A program made the translations under genes and the position numbers. A stretch of DNA of 64,000 nucleotides from Mycobacteroides abscessus ATCC 19977 (lineage in GTDB: Bacteria > Actinomycetota > Actinomycetes > Mycobacteriales > Mycobacteriaceae): assembly GCF_000069185.1 (NCBI RefSeq), contig NC_010397.1:1488001-1552000 (forward strand). Reading direction: 5' to 3'. Positions within the stretch are counted from its first letter, which is position 1; every line of letters starts with the position of its first letter. The notes under the pieces were generated by a model. It was not told the origin of the DNA, did not search any database, and was given only the letters and a program-made list of their open reading frames with translations. Below are positions 50,705 through 60,464 of the stretch, piece by piece.

Positions 50705-53625
50705 GCGCCGGTTCGCTCCAGTCGCGACGGCCTGGTCAATAGGTAGGACAGCACCCCGGCTGTTCGGGGCGAGCGCGCCTTGGACCACCGGAACAGCAGC
50801 CCGCGCAGTAGCGGCACGGGCGACCACCAGAACCACTTGCCCAACGCGCCCGCGATCGCGGGCACCACGAAGGTTCTGACGATGAGTGTGTCGATCATCA
50901 GGCCCACGCCGATCGTCGTGCCGGTCTGCTCAATGCTGAGTACGTCACTGGACAGCATGGCGAACATGGTGATTCCGAAGACGATTCCGGCCGTGGTGAC
51001 GACCCCGCCCGTGCCACCGAACGTGCGGATCATGCCGGTACGCAAGCCCGCTCCGTGTAGGAACACCTCCTCGCGCATCCGCATGGTGAGTAGCAGGTTG
51101 TAGTCGGCTCCGACGGCGACGAGTGCGATCAGCGCAATGGACGGTACGGCCCAATGCAGGTCGCGGCCGAGTAGGTCCTGCCAGATCAGTGTCGTGACGC
51201 CGAGCGCTGACGCGTACGAGATGATTACTGTCCCGATCACCACCGCGGCGGCGACCGGGCTGCGCAACATGACCAGCACGATGAGGAAGACCAACGCCAG
51301 CGCCACGGCGGCCAACAGCAGGAAGTCCTCGCTGACGTATCCACGCAATTCGGCTGTACCCGTTCCGAACCCGGTGAGATTGACCGAACTGCCCGCCAGT
51401 GTCCCCTCTTTGGTGGCCTCGCTCACCGCGAGCATGATCTGTGGCGAGCGATGTGCCCCGTCGGCGCCGAACACCTTGCCGTCCCCGAACACCAGCATGC
51501 GGGTGGAGTGCCCGTCCGGGCCGAAGTAGAGGCCGGCCGCGCGCTGGAATCGCGGGTCCTGCCACGCGCGTTGCGGGAGGTAGTAGCCGCCCTCACCGCT
51601 GCTGCGGAAATCCTCCCGCATGGCCCGCAGGTATTCGGTGAGCCCGGAGAACATGGTGCGTGTCTCTCCGACAGCGTGGGTGAGCTGATCGGTGATGGCG
51701 CCGAGCTGCGCGACGGTGGCGCGCATGTTCTTGACCGAATCCACCGCCCCGGAGAATGACTTCTGCATGCCTTGGGCGCCCGCGCCGAATTTGGTGGTGC
51801 TGGCAGTCAGTGACGCGGTCGCCGCTACCACGGAGTCCATGGGCTCGACGGCCTTGAGCACCAGGGAGCAGATGCCGTCATTGGCGCAGTTGGGATTGCC
51901 GTTGGTGAAGTTGCGCAATGGTTCCATGTACCCGGATACCTGGGACACGTTGTCCTGCAGCGCCTTCATGCCCGAGTGCATGTCGCCGATGCCGCCGTTG
52001 AGTTCCCCCAGCCCGTTCACGCCACCGGCCAGGCCCTTTTGTAGTTGGGCGATCGCGCCCGAGAACTGGCTCAGTGTTGCCGACAGCTTGTCGACGGCTC
52101 CCAGTCGCTGGCTCATTTGGGCGGTTCCGTCATCCAACTGGTCGGCGATGATCCCGGCTTGTTCGGTCAGGGCGGCTTGTTCGGGGATGGTACCCGCGGG
52201 GCGGGAAGCGGACTGCACCATCCGAATTCCGGGGATTTCCATGAGGCCCTTGGTGACTCGCTCGACGGCGATGACACCGGCGGGAGTTCGCAGATCGTGG
52301 TCGGATTCGATCGATACAATCTCCGGCAACAGCCGGTTCGGCGGGAAGTGCCGGTCCATGGCCTGATAACCGCGGTTCGCGTGAGTGGAAAGCGGTTGCG
52401 CGGCAAGCTCATCGAAACCCAATCGCAGGCCCGCCACCGGCAGGGCGCAGACGACCAGGACCAGTAATGATCCGGCCAAAACAGGTCCCGGCCAGCGCGA
52501 CACCATGGCACCCACTCGGCGCCAACGGCGTCCCGGTTGCCCGCGTAACGGCCGTGGTTGGGCCAGGCCGCGGCGACCTGCCAGCCCGATGAGTGCGGGG
52601 AGTAGCGTCAACGAGGCCACCATGCCGGTGAGTATTCCAATGGCACAGGGTAATCCGGCGCTGCGCAGCATGCCGACCTGCGCAAAGAGCAGGCAGGATA
52701 GGGCGGCCGCGATCGTCAGTCCGGAGGCCGCGATGACCGGTGCCACCGACCGGTTGGCGATGACCAGTGCCTGCTCGTGGTCCACTCCCGAGCGTCGCTG
52801 TTCGTGATAGCGGCCCAGCAAGAAGATTCCGTAGTCGGTAGCCGCGCCGAGAACCAGCGCGGCGAGCAGTGATACCGAGAAGATGGAGACCTCGATGAGA
52901 TCGCGTTCCCCCAGGAACGCGACGATCGAGCGTGCCACCGCCAGCCCCAGGCCTACGGTCATCAACGGAATCGCGGCGGTAATGACGGACCGGTACACGA
53001 CAAACAACAGCACCGCGATAAGCACCACGGTGACACCGGTGATCATCAACATCTGGGTGTCGATGGCGGTCAGTTCGTCGGCGATGGTCGCGCCCGGCCC
53101 GGTGACCCAGGCCTGCGTCCCGGGAGGGGCGGGCTGGTCGGCGACGATCTTGCGGACGGCAGCCAGTGCGTCGTTCGCCTTGGCGGCGCCGAGCTCGCCG
53201 TTGACCCGGAGCATCGTGTAGACCGCCTTGCCGTCCGGGCTCAGCGCGCCCTCCGCGGTCAACGGGTCGGCCCACAGGTCCATCGCGGAGTCCAGATGGG
53301 TGGTATCGGCACGCAATGTGGTCAGCAACCGGTCGTGATATTGGTGCTCGACCGGGCCGAGCTTGTGATCGCTTTCCAACACCAGGTAATTGAGATTGTT
53401 ACCGGCGCCGTCCTGGAACTGCCGGCCCATGACCGCGCCGGCAGCATTGACCGGCGCGTCCTGCGGCAGGAAGCCGCGGGCGTGGTTATGTGCGGTGCTT
53501 TCCACCTGTGGCACAAGTAGATTGCCTGCGCCGGCGAGTAGCACCCAGAGTCCGATGATCAGCACCGCATAGCGGCTGGAGAACCTTGCGATGGCGTCCC
53601 ACATGCCTGCCGACGCTACGGACAT
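50701..53625 (-). CDS. MmpL-family RND transporter
   Basis: A 974-residue RND permease of the MMPL family starting MSVASAGMWDAIARF at ATG 53625 (ATG 53604 also possible). Twelve or so membrane helices in two halves, each with a large periplasmic domain (about 35-200 and 410-720). GAATDYGIFLLGRYHE and VGADYNLLLTMRMREE are the paired central motifs carrying the proton-relay Asp. No MmpS partner is adjacent. It probably exports a lipid or drug; substrate unknown. Confidence 0.92.
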   Translation of the reverse strand: MSVASAGMWDAIARFSSRYAVLIIGLWVLLAGAGNLLVPQVESTAHNHARGFLPQDAPVNAAGAVMGRQFQDGAGNNLNYLVLESDHKLGPVEHQYHDRLLTTLRADTTHLDSAMDLWADPLTAEGALSPDGKAVYTMLRVNGELGAAKANDALAAVRKIVADQPAPPGTQAWVTGPGATIADELTAIDTQMLMITGVTVVLIAVLLFVVYRSVITAAIPLMTVGLGLAVARSIVAFLGERDLIEVSIFSVSLLAALVLGAATDYGIFLLGRYHEQRRSGVDHEQALVIANRSVAPVIAASGLTIAAALSCLLFAQVGMLRSAGLPCAIGILTGMVASLTLLPALIGLAGRRGLAQPRPLRGQPGRRWRRVGAMVSRWPGPVLAGSLLVLVVCALPVAGLRLGFDELAAQPLSTHANRGYQAMDRHFPPNRLLPEIVSIESDHDLRTPAGVIAVERVTKGLMEIPGIRMVQSASRPAGTIPEQAALTEQAGIIADQLDDGTAQMSQRLGAVDKLSATLSQFSGAIAQLQKGLAGGVNGLGELNGGIGDMHSGMKALQDNVSQVSGYMEPLRNFTNGNPNCANDGICSLVLKAVEPMDSVVAATASLTASTTKFGAGAQGMQKSFSGAVDSVKNMRATVAQLGAITDQLTHAVGETRTMFSGLTEYLRAMREDFRSSGEGGYYLPQRAWQDPRFQRAAGLYFGPDGHSTRMLVFGDGKVFGADGAHRSPQIMLAVSEATKEGTLAGSSVNLTGFGTGTAELRGYVSEDFLLLAAVALALVFLIVLVMLRSPVAAAVVIGTVIISYASALGVTTLIWQDLLGRDLHWAVPSIALIALVAVGADYNLLLTMRMREEVFLHGAGLRTGMIRTFGGTGGVVTTAGIVFGITMFAMLSSDVLSIEQTGTTIGVGLMIDTLIVRTFVVPAIAGALGKWFWWSPVPLLRGLLFRWSKARSPRTAGVLSYLLTRPSRLERTGA

Positions 53626-53738
53626 GCCGGGGCGGCCGCGTCGTGCTGCGGGCGAGACATGTTCTCCGACCGTGGTATGACATGTGTATCCACGCCAAGG
53701 ATGATGTGTGGCGGGGCGACCGCCTCTACGCTGGCCCC

Positions 53739-54956
53739 ATGGATCGGTTCCGGGAGACCGCGCTGCGGCGCCGTGCTCTGGTGCCGTACGAGTTTCCGTG
53801 GACCGTCCCCGTGGTGATGTATGGAAGCACGCTACTGATCGTGGGTTGTGCGGTGGCACAGCGCGGCTTCACCCGGCCGTGGGTACTGTTGCTCGCGGCT
53901 GGTCTGGCACTGGCTCCGATCCTCATTTTCATCATCGCCGGGCGCAAGCTCAACACGTTCTGGACGGTGGCATGTGGTCTGAGTGCGGTGGCACTGTTTC
54001 TGACCTGGCCGCCGAACGTCGTCGACGCCGCTCCTTTCCTGCTGATGTTCACCGTGGGGGAGGTGGGTGCGATGGCCTCGGTACGGGTGGGGCTGGCCGC
54101 GACGAGTGCCTGTGCGGCATTGCTTGTGGTGGCCGAGCAGCTACATCACCTGGGTATCTTCTCGCTGTACATGATGTTCTTTGTGCTGTGCGGCTGGATG
54201 ATGGGCCACATCCTGCAACTGCAACAACGGCTGATCTTGCAAGAACGCGCGCAGCAGGCCCGCATCCAGGAACAAGCTGCCTCCGATGAACGCCGCCGCA
54301 TCGCACGCGAAATCCATGACGTGATAGCACATTCGCTGTCTGTGACGATGCTTCATCTGACTGGTGCGCGGCGGGCGCTACAAGAGGACCACGATGTGGA
54401 CGACGCCGTCGCGGGCTTGGTGGACGCCGAACGTCTTGGACGTCAGGCCATGTCGGATATCCGGGGCACGGTCGGGCTGTTGAGTGCCGGACCCGGCGGC
54501 GTCGAGCCGATGCGGTTGGCTCCCGAACCCGGGATCGCGGATATCCCCGGTTTGGTCGCCGACTTCACGGCGGCGGGGATGTCGGTGGAGTCGCATATCT
54601 ACGGTTCCGGTGAGGCTGTCAGCGCCGGAGTGGGTTTGGCGTTGTACCGAGTGGCTCAGGAATCTCTGGCCAATATCGCCAAGCATTCGCCTAGGTCATC
54701 TGCCGCAGTGCTCCTCGATATCACCGGGTCGGCGGCGAGCCTGACCGTGAGCAATGACCTGGCTGCGGGGTTGCGTCCAGACGTGTGCTCGGGGGGCGGC
54801 CTCACCGGCATGCGGCAACGCATCGAGATGCTCGGCGGCGTGTTCCATGCGGGGCGGGCGGAAGATGGCTGGACAGTTTCGGCGAGTGTCCCGTTGGAAT
54901 CCAATGGGACAGACTGCCGTTCCCGGCGCAGGAAAGTGCTGTGGCGTCATGACTGA
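53739..54956 (+). CDS. Sensor histidine kinase (NarL/DesK class)
   Basis: A 405-residue kinase starting MDRFRETAL at ATG 53739, divergent from the MmpL gene. About five transmembrane helices (residues about 28-145) are followed by the HisKA_3 phosphoacceptor EIHDVIAHSLS with His193 and an HATPase domain (YRVAQESLANIAKHSP, then GGGLTGMRQRIEMLGG). No sensor domain outside the membrane, so it may sense the membrane itself. Overlaps the regulator gene by 8 bp. Confidence 0.9.
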   Translation: MDRFRETALRRRALVPYEFPWTVPVVMYGSTLLIVGCAVAQRGFTRPWVLLLAAGLALAPILIFIIAGRKLNTFWTVACGLSAVALFLTWPPNVVDAAPFLLMFTVGEVGAMASVRVGLAATSACAALLVVAEQLHHLGIFSLYMMFFVLCGWMMGHILQLQQRLILQERAQQARIQEQAASDERRRIAREIHDVIAHSLSVTMLHLTGARRALQEDHDVDDAVAGLVDAERLGRQAMSDIRGTVGLLSAGPGGVEPMRLAPEPGIADIPGLVADFTAAGMSVESHIYGSGEAVSAGVGLALYRVAQESLANIAKHSPRSSAAVLLDITGSAASLTVSNDLAAGLRPDVCSGGGLTGMRQRIEMLGGVFHAGRAEDGWTVSASVPLESNGTDCRSRRRKVLWRHD

Positions 54957-55605
54957 CACCGAGGTGGGCGTCCTGCTGGTCGATGATCAGGAGCTTGTAC
55001 GAACGGGGTTGCGCCGGATTCTGCGTCGCAAGGACGGCTTCGCGATAGTGGGGGAGTGCGCCGATGGGAGCGAGGTCGCCGCTGCGGTGAGCCGGGCGCG
55101 GCCCGACGTGGTGATCATGGATCTGCGGATGAAGCAGATGAGTGGTATCGAGGCGATTCGCTTGCTGCATGCCGCGCAGGGACCGCCGGCGCTGGCGCTC
55201 ACCACATTTGACGACGACGAGCTGCTCTCGGGTGCGCTGCGCGCCGGTGCTGCCGGGTTCATTCTGAAGGACTCGCCCGCCGAGGAGCTGGTACGCGCAG
55301 TGCATGCGGTGGCGCGCGGTGAGGCGTACCTGGACCCTGCGGTGACCTCGCGTGTGCTCAATGCCTATCGACGGGCACCCGCCGCAGTGTCGGGGGATGC
55401 CCAGGACAAACTCACCGCACGGGAACTGGATGTGCTGGCACTCATCGCCTCCGGGGCAACCAACTCCGAAATCGCTGAACAACTCGTGATATCGGAGGTC
55501 ACGGTCAAGAGTCACATCGGGCGCATCTTCGTCAAACTCGATCTACGGGACCGTGCCGCGGCCATCGTCTACGCCTACGACCACGGCATCGTGACACCGA
55601 AATAG
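54949..55605 (+). CDS. NarL/LuxR-family response regulator
   Basis: A 218-residue partner of the preceding kinase. The receiver has VLLVDDQELVRTGLRR and phospho-Asp58 in VVIMDLRMKQMSG; the LuxR HTH is LTARELDVLALIASGATNSE with VISEVTVKSHIGRIF. ATG 54949 overlaps the kinase stop. A likely target is the divergent MmpL gene (inference from position). Confidence 0.92.
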   Translation: MTDTEVGVLLVDDQELVRTGLRRILRRKDGFAIVGECADGSEVAAAVSRARPDVVIMDLRMKQMSGIEAIRLLHAAQGPPALALTTFDDDELLSGALRAGAAGFILKDSPAEELVRAVHAVARGEAYLDPAVTSRVLNAYRRAPAAVSGDAQDKLTARELDVLALIASGATNSEIAEQLVISEVTVKSHIGRIFVKLDLRDRAAAIVYAYDHGIVTPK

Positions 55606-55607
55606 AT

Positions 55608-56096
55608 TTACAGCAGGTTCTTTTCGCGGATGCTCTCTAGAGCCTCGTGTAGCTGTTCGAGCTCGCGGCGCAAGTAGTCACGCGTCGCGACCTCGCCAAC
55701 TGCCAGCCGCAGTGCGGCGAGCTCGCGGGCCAGGTACTCGGTGTCGGCCTTGGTCTGCTCGGCTCGTCTGCGGTCCTCTTCCAGCGCCACCCGGTCGCGG
55801 TTCTCCTGTCGGTTCTGCGCCAGCAGGATCAGGGGTGCCGCGTAGGCAGCCTGTGTGGAGAAGGCCAGGTTGAGCAGGATGAACGGGTACGGATCCCATT
55901 CCAGTCCCACCGCGAAGAGGTTCAGCGCGATCCACACCACCACGAATATCGTCTGGATCGCGAGATAGCGTCCCGTCCCGAGGAAACGTGCGATGTTCTC
56001 ACTCACCCGCCCGACGGCCTCGACATCGAGGCCGAGGGACAGCCGGCGCGAGGTGCGCGGGGTATCGAGCCGCTGGCGTGCCGACGCGTCACTCAC
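55608..56096 (-). CDS. DUF1003 membrane protein (Rv1231c-like)
   Basis: A 162-residue protein. After an N-terminal RTSRRLSLGLDVEAVGRVSE, two transmembrane helices (about residues 46-64 and 71-93, with FAVGLEWDPYPFILLNLAFS between) match DUF1003. A long coiled coil (about 100-162) follows. It overlaps the MgtE-N/CBS gene by 4 bp, the same pair as Rv1231c-Rv1232c. Function unknown. Confidence 0.87.
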   Translation of the reverse strand: MSDASARQRLDTPRTSRRLSLGLDVEAVGRVSENIARFLGTGRYLAIQTIFVVVWIALNLFAVGLEWDPYPFILLNLAFSTQAAYAAPLILLAQNRQENRDRVALEEDRRRAEQTKADTEYLARELAALRLAVGEVATRDYLRRELEQLHEALESIREKNLL

Positions 56097-57382
56097 GGGC
56101 GGTCACCTCCCGCCACAGCCTCCGGCTCTTCGGCGCGCCAGCCATCGGGCATGAGGTGGTCCAGCACGTCGTCCACGGTGACGGCACCAAGCAAGTGGTC
56201 CTCCCTGTCGATCACCGGGCCGCACACCAGGTTGTAGGCGGCGAAATAGCGGGTCACCTCGGCAAGCGGAGCCTCGGCGTCAAGGTAGGGCAGGTCGGTA
56301 TCGAGGATGCCACCGACCATCGCGTAGGGAGGCTCGCGTAGCAGCCGCTGAAGGTGCACACATCCGAGATAGCGGCCGGTGGGCGTCGCCGTGGGCGGCC
56401 GGACCACGAACACCAGCGAGGAAAGAGCAGGCGTCAGATCTGGATCACGCACGCGGGCAAGAGCTTCGGCGACGGTAGTGTTGGGGGTCAGGATCACCGG
56501 CTCTGGCGTCATCATGCCGCCGGCGGTGTTGGGGGAGTGGGTGAGCAGTCGGCGGACGGGCTCGGAGTCCTCCGGATCCATCAGCGCCAGCAGTGATTCC
56601 GCCTCCGCGGGCGGCAGCTCGCCCAACAGGTCGGCGGCGTCGTCGGGATCCATCGCCTCCAGCACGTCCGCGGCGCGTTCGTCCTCCAGCTTGGTCAGTA
56701 CCTCGGCCTGATCATCTTCGGGAAGTTCCTGAAGGATGTCGGCCAGCCGCTCGTCGTCGAATGCGCCCAGCACTTCGTCGCGTCGCTTGGGGGGAAGCTC
56801 GCGGATGGCGTCGGCCACCTCGACCGGCCGCATGCCCTCGAATTGGAGCATCAGCTGGGCCACGCCCTGACCGGGCAGGTTGAGTGTCGACGGCGTCAAG
56901 CCCTGGATGTGGCTCCAGTCGGTCACCTGCACACCGGTGCGCCGTCCCAGCCGCCGCGGGCTGCGCACCGCCACCCGGGTCACCACCCAGTCGCGGGTGC
57001 GGGTCTGTTCGAGGCCGAGGTCCACCACGGTCAGATCCACGCCATGGAACTGTTCGAGCTCGGGGTCGTCGGTGCGCACCGTGGTGTCGAGCACCTGGCC
57101 CAGGACCAGCGCTTCGCTGGGCCGTTGTTCGAAGCGTCGCAGCGAGACATTACCTGTGTTGAGCGTCACCGAGCCTGGCTCAATAGCGGTGACACGCAGC
57201 ATTGGAACGAAAATTCTTCGGCGCGTGAGCATTTCGACGACAAGGCCGATAACGCGCGGCTGTTTTCGGGCAACTCCCATGCCGATCACGACATCGCGGA
57301 CCCGTCCGATCGACTCGCCGTCCGGGCCGAGAACGACCAGGCCTGAGAGCCTGGCTGCGAACACCTTGCTCACTGCGGCCAT
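56093..57382 (-). CDS. MgtE N-terminal/CBS domain protein lacking a transport domain (Rv1232c-like)
   Basis: A 429-residue protein. A PRC-barrel-like part (about 1-130) precedes MgtE_N helical repeats (about 165-285: ELPEDDQAEVLTKLEDERAA, then EAMDPDDAADLLGELPPAEA) and a pair of CBS domains (about 286-415). The transmembrane magnesium channel of real MgtE is missing, so it is not a transporter by itself. Start ATG 57382. Its overlap with a DUF1003 membrane gene suggests they act together. Confidence 0.88.
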   Translation of the reverse strand: MAAVSKVFAARLSGLVVLGPDGESIGRVRDVVIGMGVARKQPRVIGLVVEMLTRRRIFVPMLRVTAIEPGSVTLNTGNVSLRRFEQRPSEALVLGQVLDTTVRTDDPELEQFHGVDLTVVDLGLEQTRTRDWVVTRVAVRSPRRLGRRTGVQVTDWSHIQGLTPSTLNLPGQGVAQLMLQFEGMRPVEVADAIRELPPKRRDEVLGAFDDERLADILQELPEDDQAEVLTKLEDERAADVLEAMDPDDAADLLGELPPAEAESLLALMDPEDSEPVRRLLTHSPNTAGGMMTPEPVILTPNTTVAEALARVRDPDLTPALSSLVFVVRPPTATPTGRYLGCVHLQRLLREPPYAMVGGILDTDLPYLDAEAPLAEVTRYFAAYNLVCGPVIDREDHLLGAVTVDDVLDHLMPDGWRAEEPEAVAGGDRP

Positions 57383-57440
57383 GACAGCAAGATTAGGGGG
57401 TAACCGTTGCGGCCGTCCGCAGGTGTCTCGAGTTGGGTGG

Positions 57441-58067
57441 TTAGGGGCCTATTCCGCCGTACATCAGAGCGATGACGGCCGCCGAGAATCGCTCGGTGTC
57501 TTGTACCTCGCCGCCTCGTGACGCGTGCAGCCCGTTGGCGAGAATCATCCCGGTTACCGCGCGAGCGGTGTATTCGGTGTCGAGATCGGCACGTAGGTAG
57601 CCTTTTTCGACACCATGGCGCAGGTAGGCCTCGGTGAGATGATCGCTTGTGGAGAGCATGCCGAACACGCGCTCGCGCAGCTCACTGTCGACCGAGCCGG
57701 CTTCCAGAAGCAGCAGCGGTAGGTGCGGGTTTTCCCTGAACAGGTGCGCCAGAGCGGCGCCGATCCGGACCGACTGTTGTCGGTATTGCTCAATGTCGTC
57801 GGCGAGGCCTGCCGCGTTCTCTGCGCCGATTGCCTCAAAGATCTGTCCGGTGACGTCGTCAATGACATGCTCGATGATGTCCCGCTTGCTCTTGAAGTAC
57901 CGGTAGAAGGTCCCGTGGCCGATCCCGATTCGTCCGGCGATATCCGCGACGCCTGTGGCGTGATAGCCCTGCTCGGCGAAGCATGCGAAGGCGGAGTCCA
58001 AGATCTCCTGCCGCATTTCGCGCTTTTTGCGCTCGACACGGCTGAGTGCGGACGGGCTGGACGACAT
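57441..58067 (-). CDS. TetR family regulator of the SDR/BVMO operon
   Basis: A 208-residue TetR protein starting MSSSPSALSR at ATG 58067 (ATG 58094 would add nine residues). The HTH is YHATGVADIAGRIGIGHGTF with YRYFKSKRDIIEHVID. It is divergent from the SDR gene, and two copies of a 15-bp direct repeat lie in the gap. Confidence 0.9.
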   Translation of the reverse strand: MSSSPSALSRVERKKREMRQEILDSAFACFAEQGYHATGVADIAGRIGIGHGTFYRYFKSKRDIIEHVIDDVTGQIFEAIGAENAAGLADDIEQYRQQSVRIGAALAHLFRENPHLPLLLLEAGSVDSELRERVFGMLSTSDHLTEAYLRHGVEKGYLRADLDTEYTARAVTGMILANGLHASRGGEVQDTERFSAAVIALMYGGIGP

Positions 58068-58101
58068 AAGCGGCGATCCTACCGACCTTGACACCCCTCA
58101 A

Positions 58102-58138
58102 GAATGACATATCATTCCGAAACTGACACGCCATTCCG
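58102..58138. promoter_or_regulatory. Direct-repeat operator TGACA-N3-CATTCCG x2
   Basis: TGACATATCATTCCG (58105-58119) and TGACACGCCATTCCG (58124-58138) differ only in the central three bases and are 19 bp apart, about two helix turns. The first also lies in the palindrome GAATGA-CATA-TCATTC (58102-58117). It probably binds the divergent TetR. Confidence 0.7.
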
Positions 58139-58155
58139 TTTTCCTGGAGGTAGAT

Positions 58156-59013
58156 GTGAGTCGTTATCCGAAGATCGAGCTGGCCGGTGCGGTGGTCGTC
58201 ATCACCGGCGGAGCCAGAGGAATCGGCGCGGCGACCGCGCGCCTCTTCGCCGATAGGGGTGCTGACGTGTGGATCGGCGACGTCGACGACGTGGTCGCCA
58301 AGGAGACTGCGAACGGCATCCCCAATGCACACTCCGGAGCCCTCGACGTCACCAAACCCGAGTCCTGGGCCGGGTTCCTTGACCAGGTGCGCGCTGAATC
58401 CGGGCCGGTGGACATCTTGATCAACAACGCCGGCGTCATGCCACTGGGCGGATTCATCGAAGAAAACGAGCGCACCACCGACTTGATTCTCGACGTGAAC
58501 GTGCGTGGCCCGCTCAACGGTGCACGGGCGGTGTTACCGCAGATGGTGGCCCGTGGGCGCGGGCACGTCGTCAACGTGGCCTCGATGGCCGGCAAGCTGG
58601 CCGTGCCCGGAATGGTCACCTACAACGCGTCCAAGTTCGGCGCCGTGGGGCTGTCGGTGGCGCTGCGCAAGGAGTACGGAAATACCGGTGTCAGTGTCAG
58701 CTGCGTGCTGCCGAGCGCGGTCCGGACCGAATTGGCCTCGGGTGCGCCGCTGGGCAAGGGCATGCCCACCGTTGATCCCGAGGATGTGGCCGCCGCCATC
58801 GTGCGCAGCGTGGACACTCGCCGCGCTCAGATTTCGGTGCCGGGCTGGCTCGCCTTCGGATGGGGTTTGGTGGACCTGTTTGTGCCGGAACCGGTGGAGC
58901 GGCTGGCTCGGCGGCTGATCGATGACCGTCGCGCCCTGACGTCACTGGACCTGAACGCGCGCGGTGCCTACATCGAACGCATTGAACGGCAGAGCAAGGA
59001 GCATCAGAAGTGA
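58156..59013 (+). CDS. Short-chain dehydrogenase/reductase
   Basis: A 285-residue SDR. Cofactor motif VVITGGARGIGAATARLF (about residues 13-30), NNAG in DILINNAGVMPLGG, and the catalytic YNASK (Tyr156 region, with Ser about 13 residues before). GTG 58156 follows CTGGAGG. It overlaps the BVMO gene by 4 bp; the pair may oxidise an alcohol to a ketone, then to an ester. Confidence 0.92.
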   Translation: MSRYPKIELAGAVVVITGGARGIGAATARLFADRGADVWIGDVDDVVAKETANGIPNAHSGALDVTKPESWAGFLDQVRAESGPVDILINNAGVMPLGGFIEENERTTDLILDVNVRGPLNGARAVLPQMVARGRGHVVNVASMAGKLAVPGMVTYNASKFGAVGLSVALRKEYGNTGVSVSCVLPSAVRTELASGAPLGKGMPTVDPEDVAAAIVRSVDTRRAQISVPGWLAFGWGLVDLFVPEPVERLARRLIDDRRALTSLDLNARGAYIERIERQSKEHQK

Positions 59014-60458
59014 GCGATACGCGCGATCCCAGGGTCATCGTCGTCGGCGCGGGCATGGCGGGAATCGCCGTGGGGCACAAGCTCAAAGAGGCAGGTTTCA
59101 ACGATTTCACCATTCTGGAGAAGGGTGATGACGTTGGCGGCGTCTGGTACTGGAATCGATATCCGGGGTTGACCTGTGATGTGCCCTCACAGGCGTACCA
59201 ATACCCGTTCGCGCCCCGGACCGACTGGCCTCGGCTCTTCGCCACCGGTAGTGAGATTCAGGCGTATCACCGCAAGGTCGCCGAGGACCTGGATGTGATG
59301 CCGCATATCCGGTGTGGGCAGGAGGTCACGGCGGCGGAATTCACCGGCAGTGGCTGGCGGGTCACCACCGCGGCAGGGGAGGCGCTGGAGTGCGACTTTC
59401 TGATCGCCGCCACCGGCGTGCTGCACCACCCCAACATTCCTGATATCCCCGGACTCGACAGCTTCCAGGGCGCCGTCGTGCACACCGCGCGGTGGGACGA
59501 CTCGGTGCGTTTGGAAGGCAAGCGTGTTGCCGCGATTGGAACGGGCTCCACTGGTGTGCAAGTGGTTTCGGCGATGCAGCCCGTTGTCGCGCAGGTGACC
59601 TCATTCATCCGGACCCCGCAGTGGGTGCTGTGGGCGCCCATGTCGTTGCGGCAGCCGAAGTTCGTGGCCAAGCTCCTGGATGCGTTGCCCACCCAACGCA
59701 TCGTGCGCTTCACGGCCCTGACGGGCACGGATGCTTTGGTCAACATTGTGACCCGGCCCGGTTGGGGACGGCGTTTGGTGCAGCAGTACGCGCGTGCCTG
59801 CCTACATCTGATCCGCGACAAGGAGCTGAGGCAGAAGCTCACCCCGGACTACGAGCCGCTGTGCAAGCGTCAAGTGCTGTCCGGTTCGTTCCATCGTGCT
59901 GTACAGAAGCCCAACGTCGAGATTGTCACCGACCGCATCAACAGGATCACTCCGACGGGGATCGTGACGGTGGATGGCACCGAGCGCGAATTCGACGTGA
60001 TCGTCCTGGCCACCGGGTTCCAGGCGCACAACTACATGCGCCCCATGAATCTGGTTGGCAAGGATGGGTATTCGATTGACGAGGCGTGGGAGAAGGGGCC
60101 CAAGGCCTATCGGATGACCGCGATTCCGGGCTTCCCGAACTTCTTCACGGTGCTGGGGCCCAATTCGCCGACCGGCTCGATCTGGCTTCAGCACACGGCC
60201 GAGCGCACCGCCGAATACATCATCAGCTGGCTCCATCGCTTCGCTCGCGGCGAGATCAACACCGTAGAGGTGAGCTCCGAGGCCACTGACGAGTTCAATG
60301 ACCAAGCGCGCGAAGCGATGAAGCCGACCGTGTGGGCCACCGGATGCAACTCCTGGTACCTCACCGAGGACGGATCCGTTGACCTGTGGCCCTTTGACCG
60401 CAAGACGATGGAGCAGATGCTGGCCTCACCCGAGGAGAGCCACTACATCGTGCGGTGA
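59010..60458 (+). CDS. Baeyer-Villiger-type flavin monooxygenase
   Basis: A 482-residue FAD/NADPH monooxygenase. FAD site VIVVGAGMAGIAVG (about 9-22), NADPH site AAIGTGSTGVQVV (about 172-184), and between them FQGAVVHTARWDD, matching the Baeyer-Villiger fingerprint FxGxxxHxxxW(D/P). GGVWYWNRYPGLTCDVPS is another family block. GTG 59010 overlaps the SDR stop. Substrate unknown. Confidence 0.92.
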   Translation: MSDTRDPRVIVVGAGMAGIAVGHKLKEAGFNDFTILEKGDDVGGVWYWNRYPGLTCDVPSQAYQYPFAPRTDWPRLFATGSEIQAYHRKVAEDLDVMPHIRCGQEVTAAEFTGSGWRVTTAAGEALECDFLIAATGVLHHPNIPDIPGLDSFQGAVVHTARWDDSVRLEGKRVAAIGTGSTGVQVVSAMQPVVAQVTSFIRTPQWVLWAPMSLRQPKFVAKLLDALPTQRIVRFTALTGTDALVNIVTRPGWGRRLVQQYARACLHLIRDKELRQKLTPDYEPLCKRQVLSGSFHRAVQKPNVEIVTDRINRITPTGIVTVDGTEREFDVIVLATGFQAHNYMRPMNLVGKDGYSIDEAWEKGPKAYRMTAIPGFPNFFTVLGPNSPTGSIWLQHTAERTAEYIISWLHRFARGEINTVEVSSEATDEFNDQAREAMKPTVWATGCNSWYLTEDGSVDLWPFDRKTMEQMLASPEESHYIVR

Positions 60459-60464
60459 TCCGCG

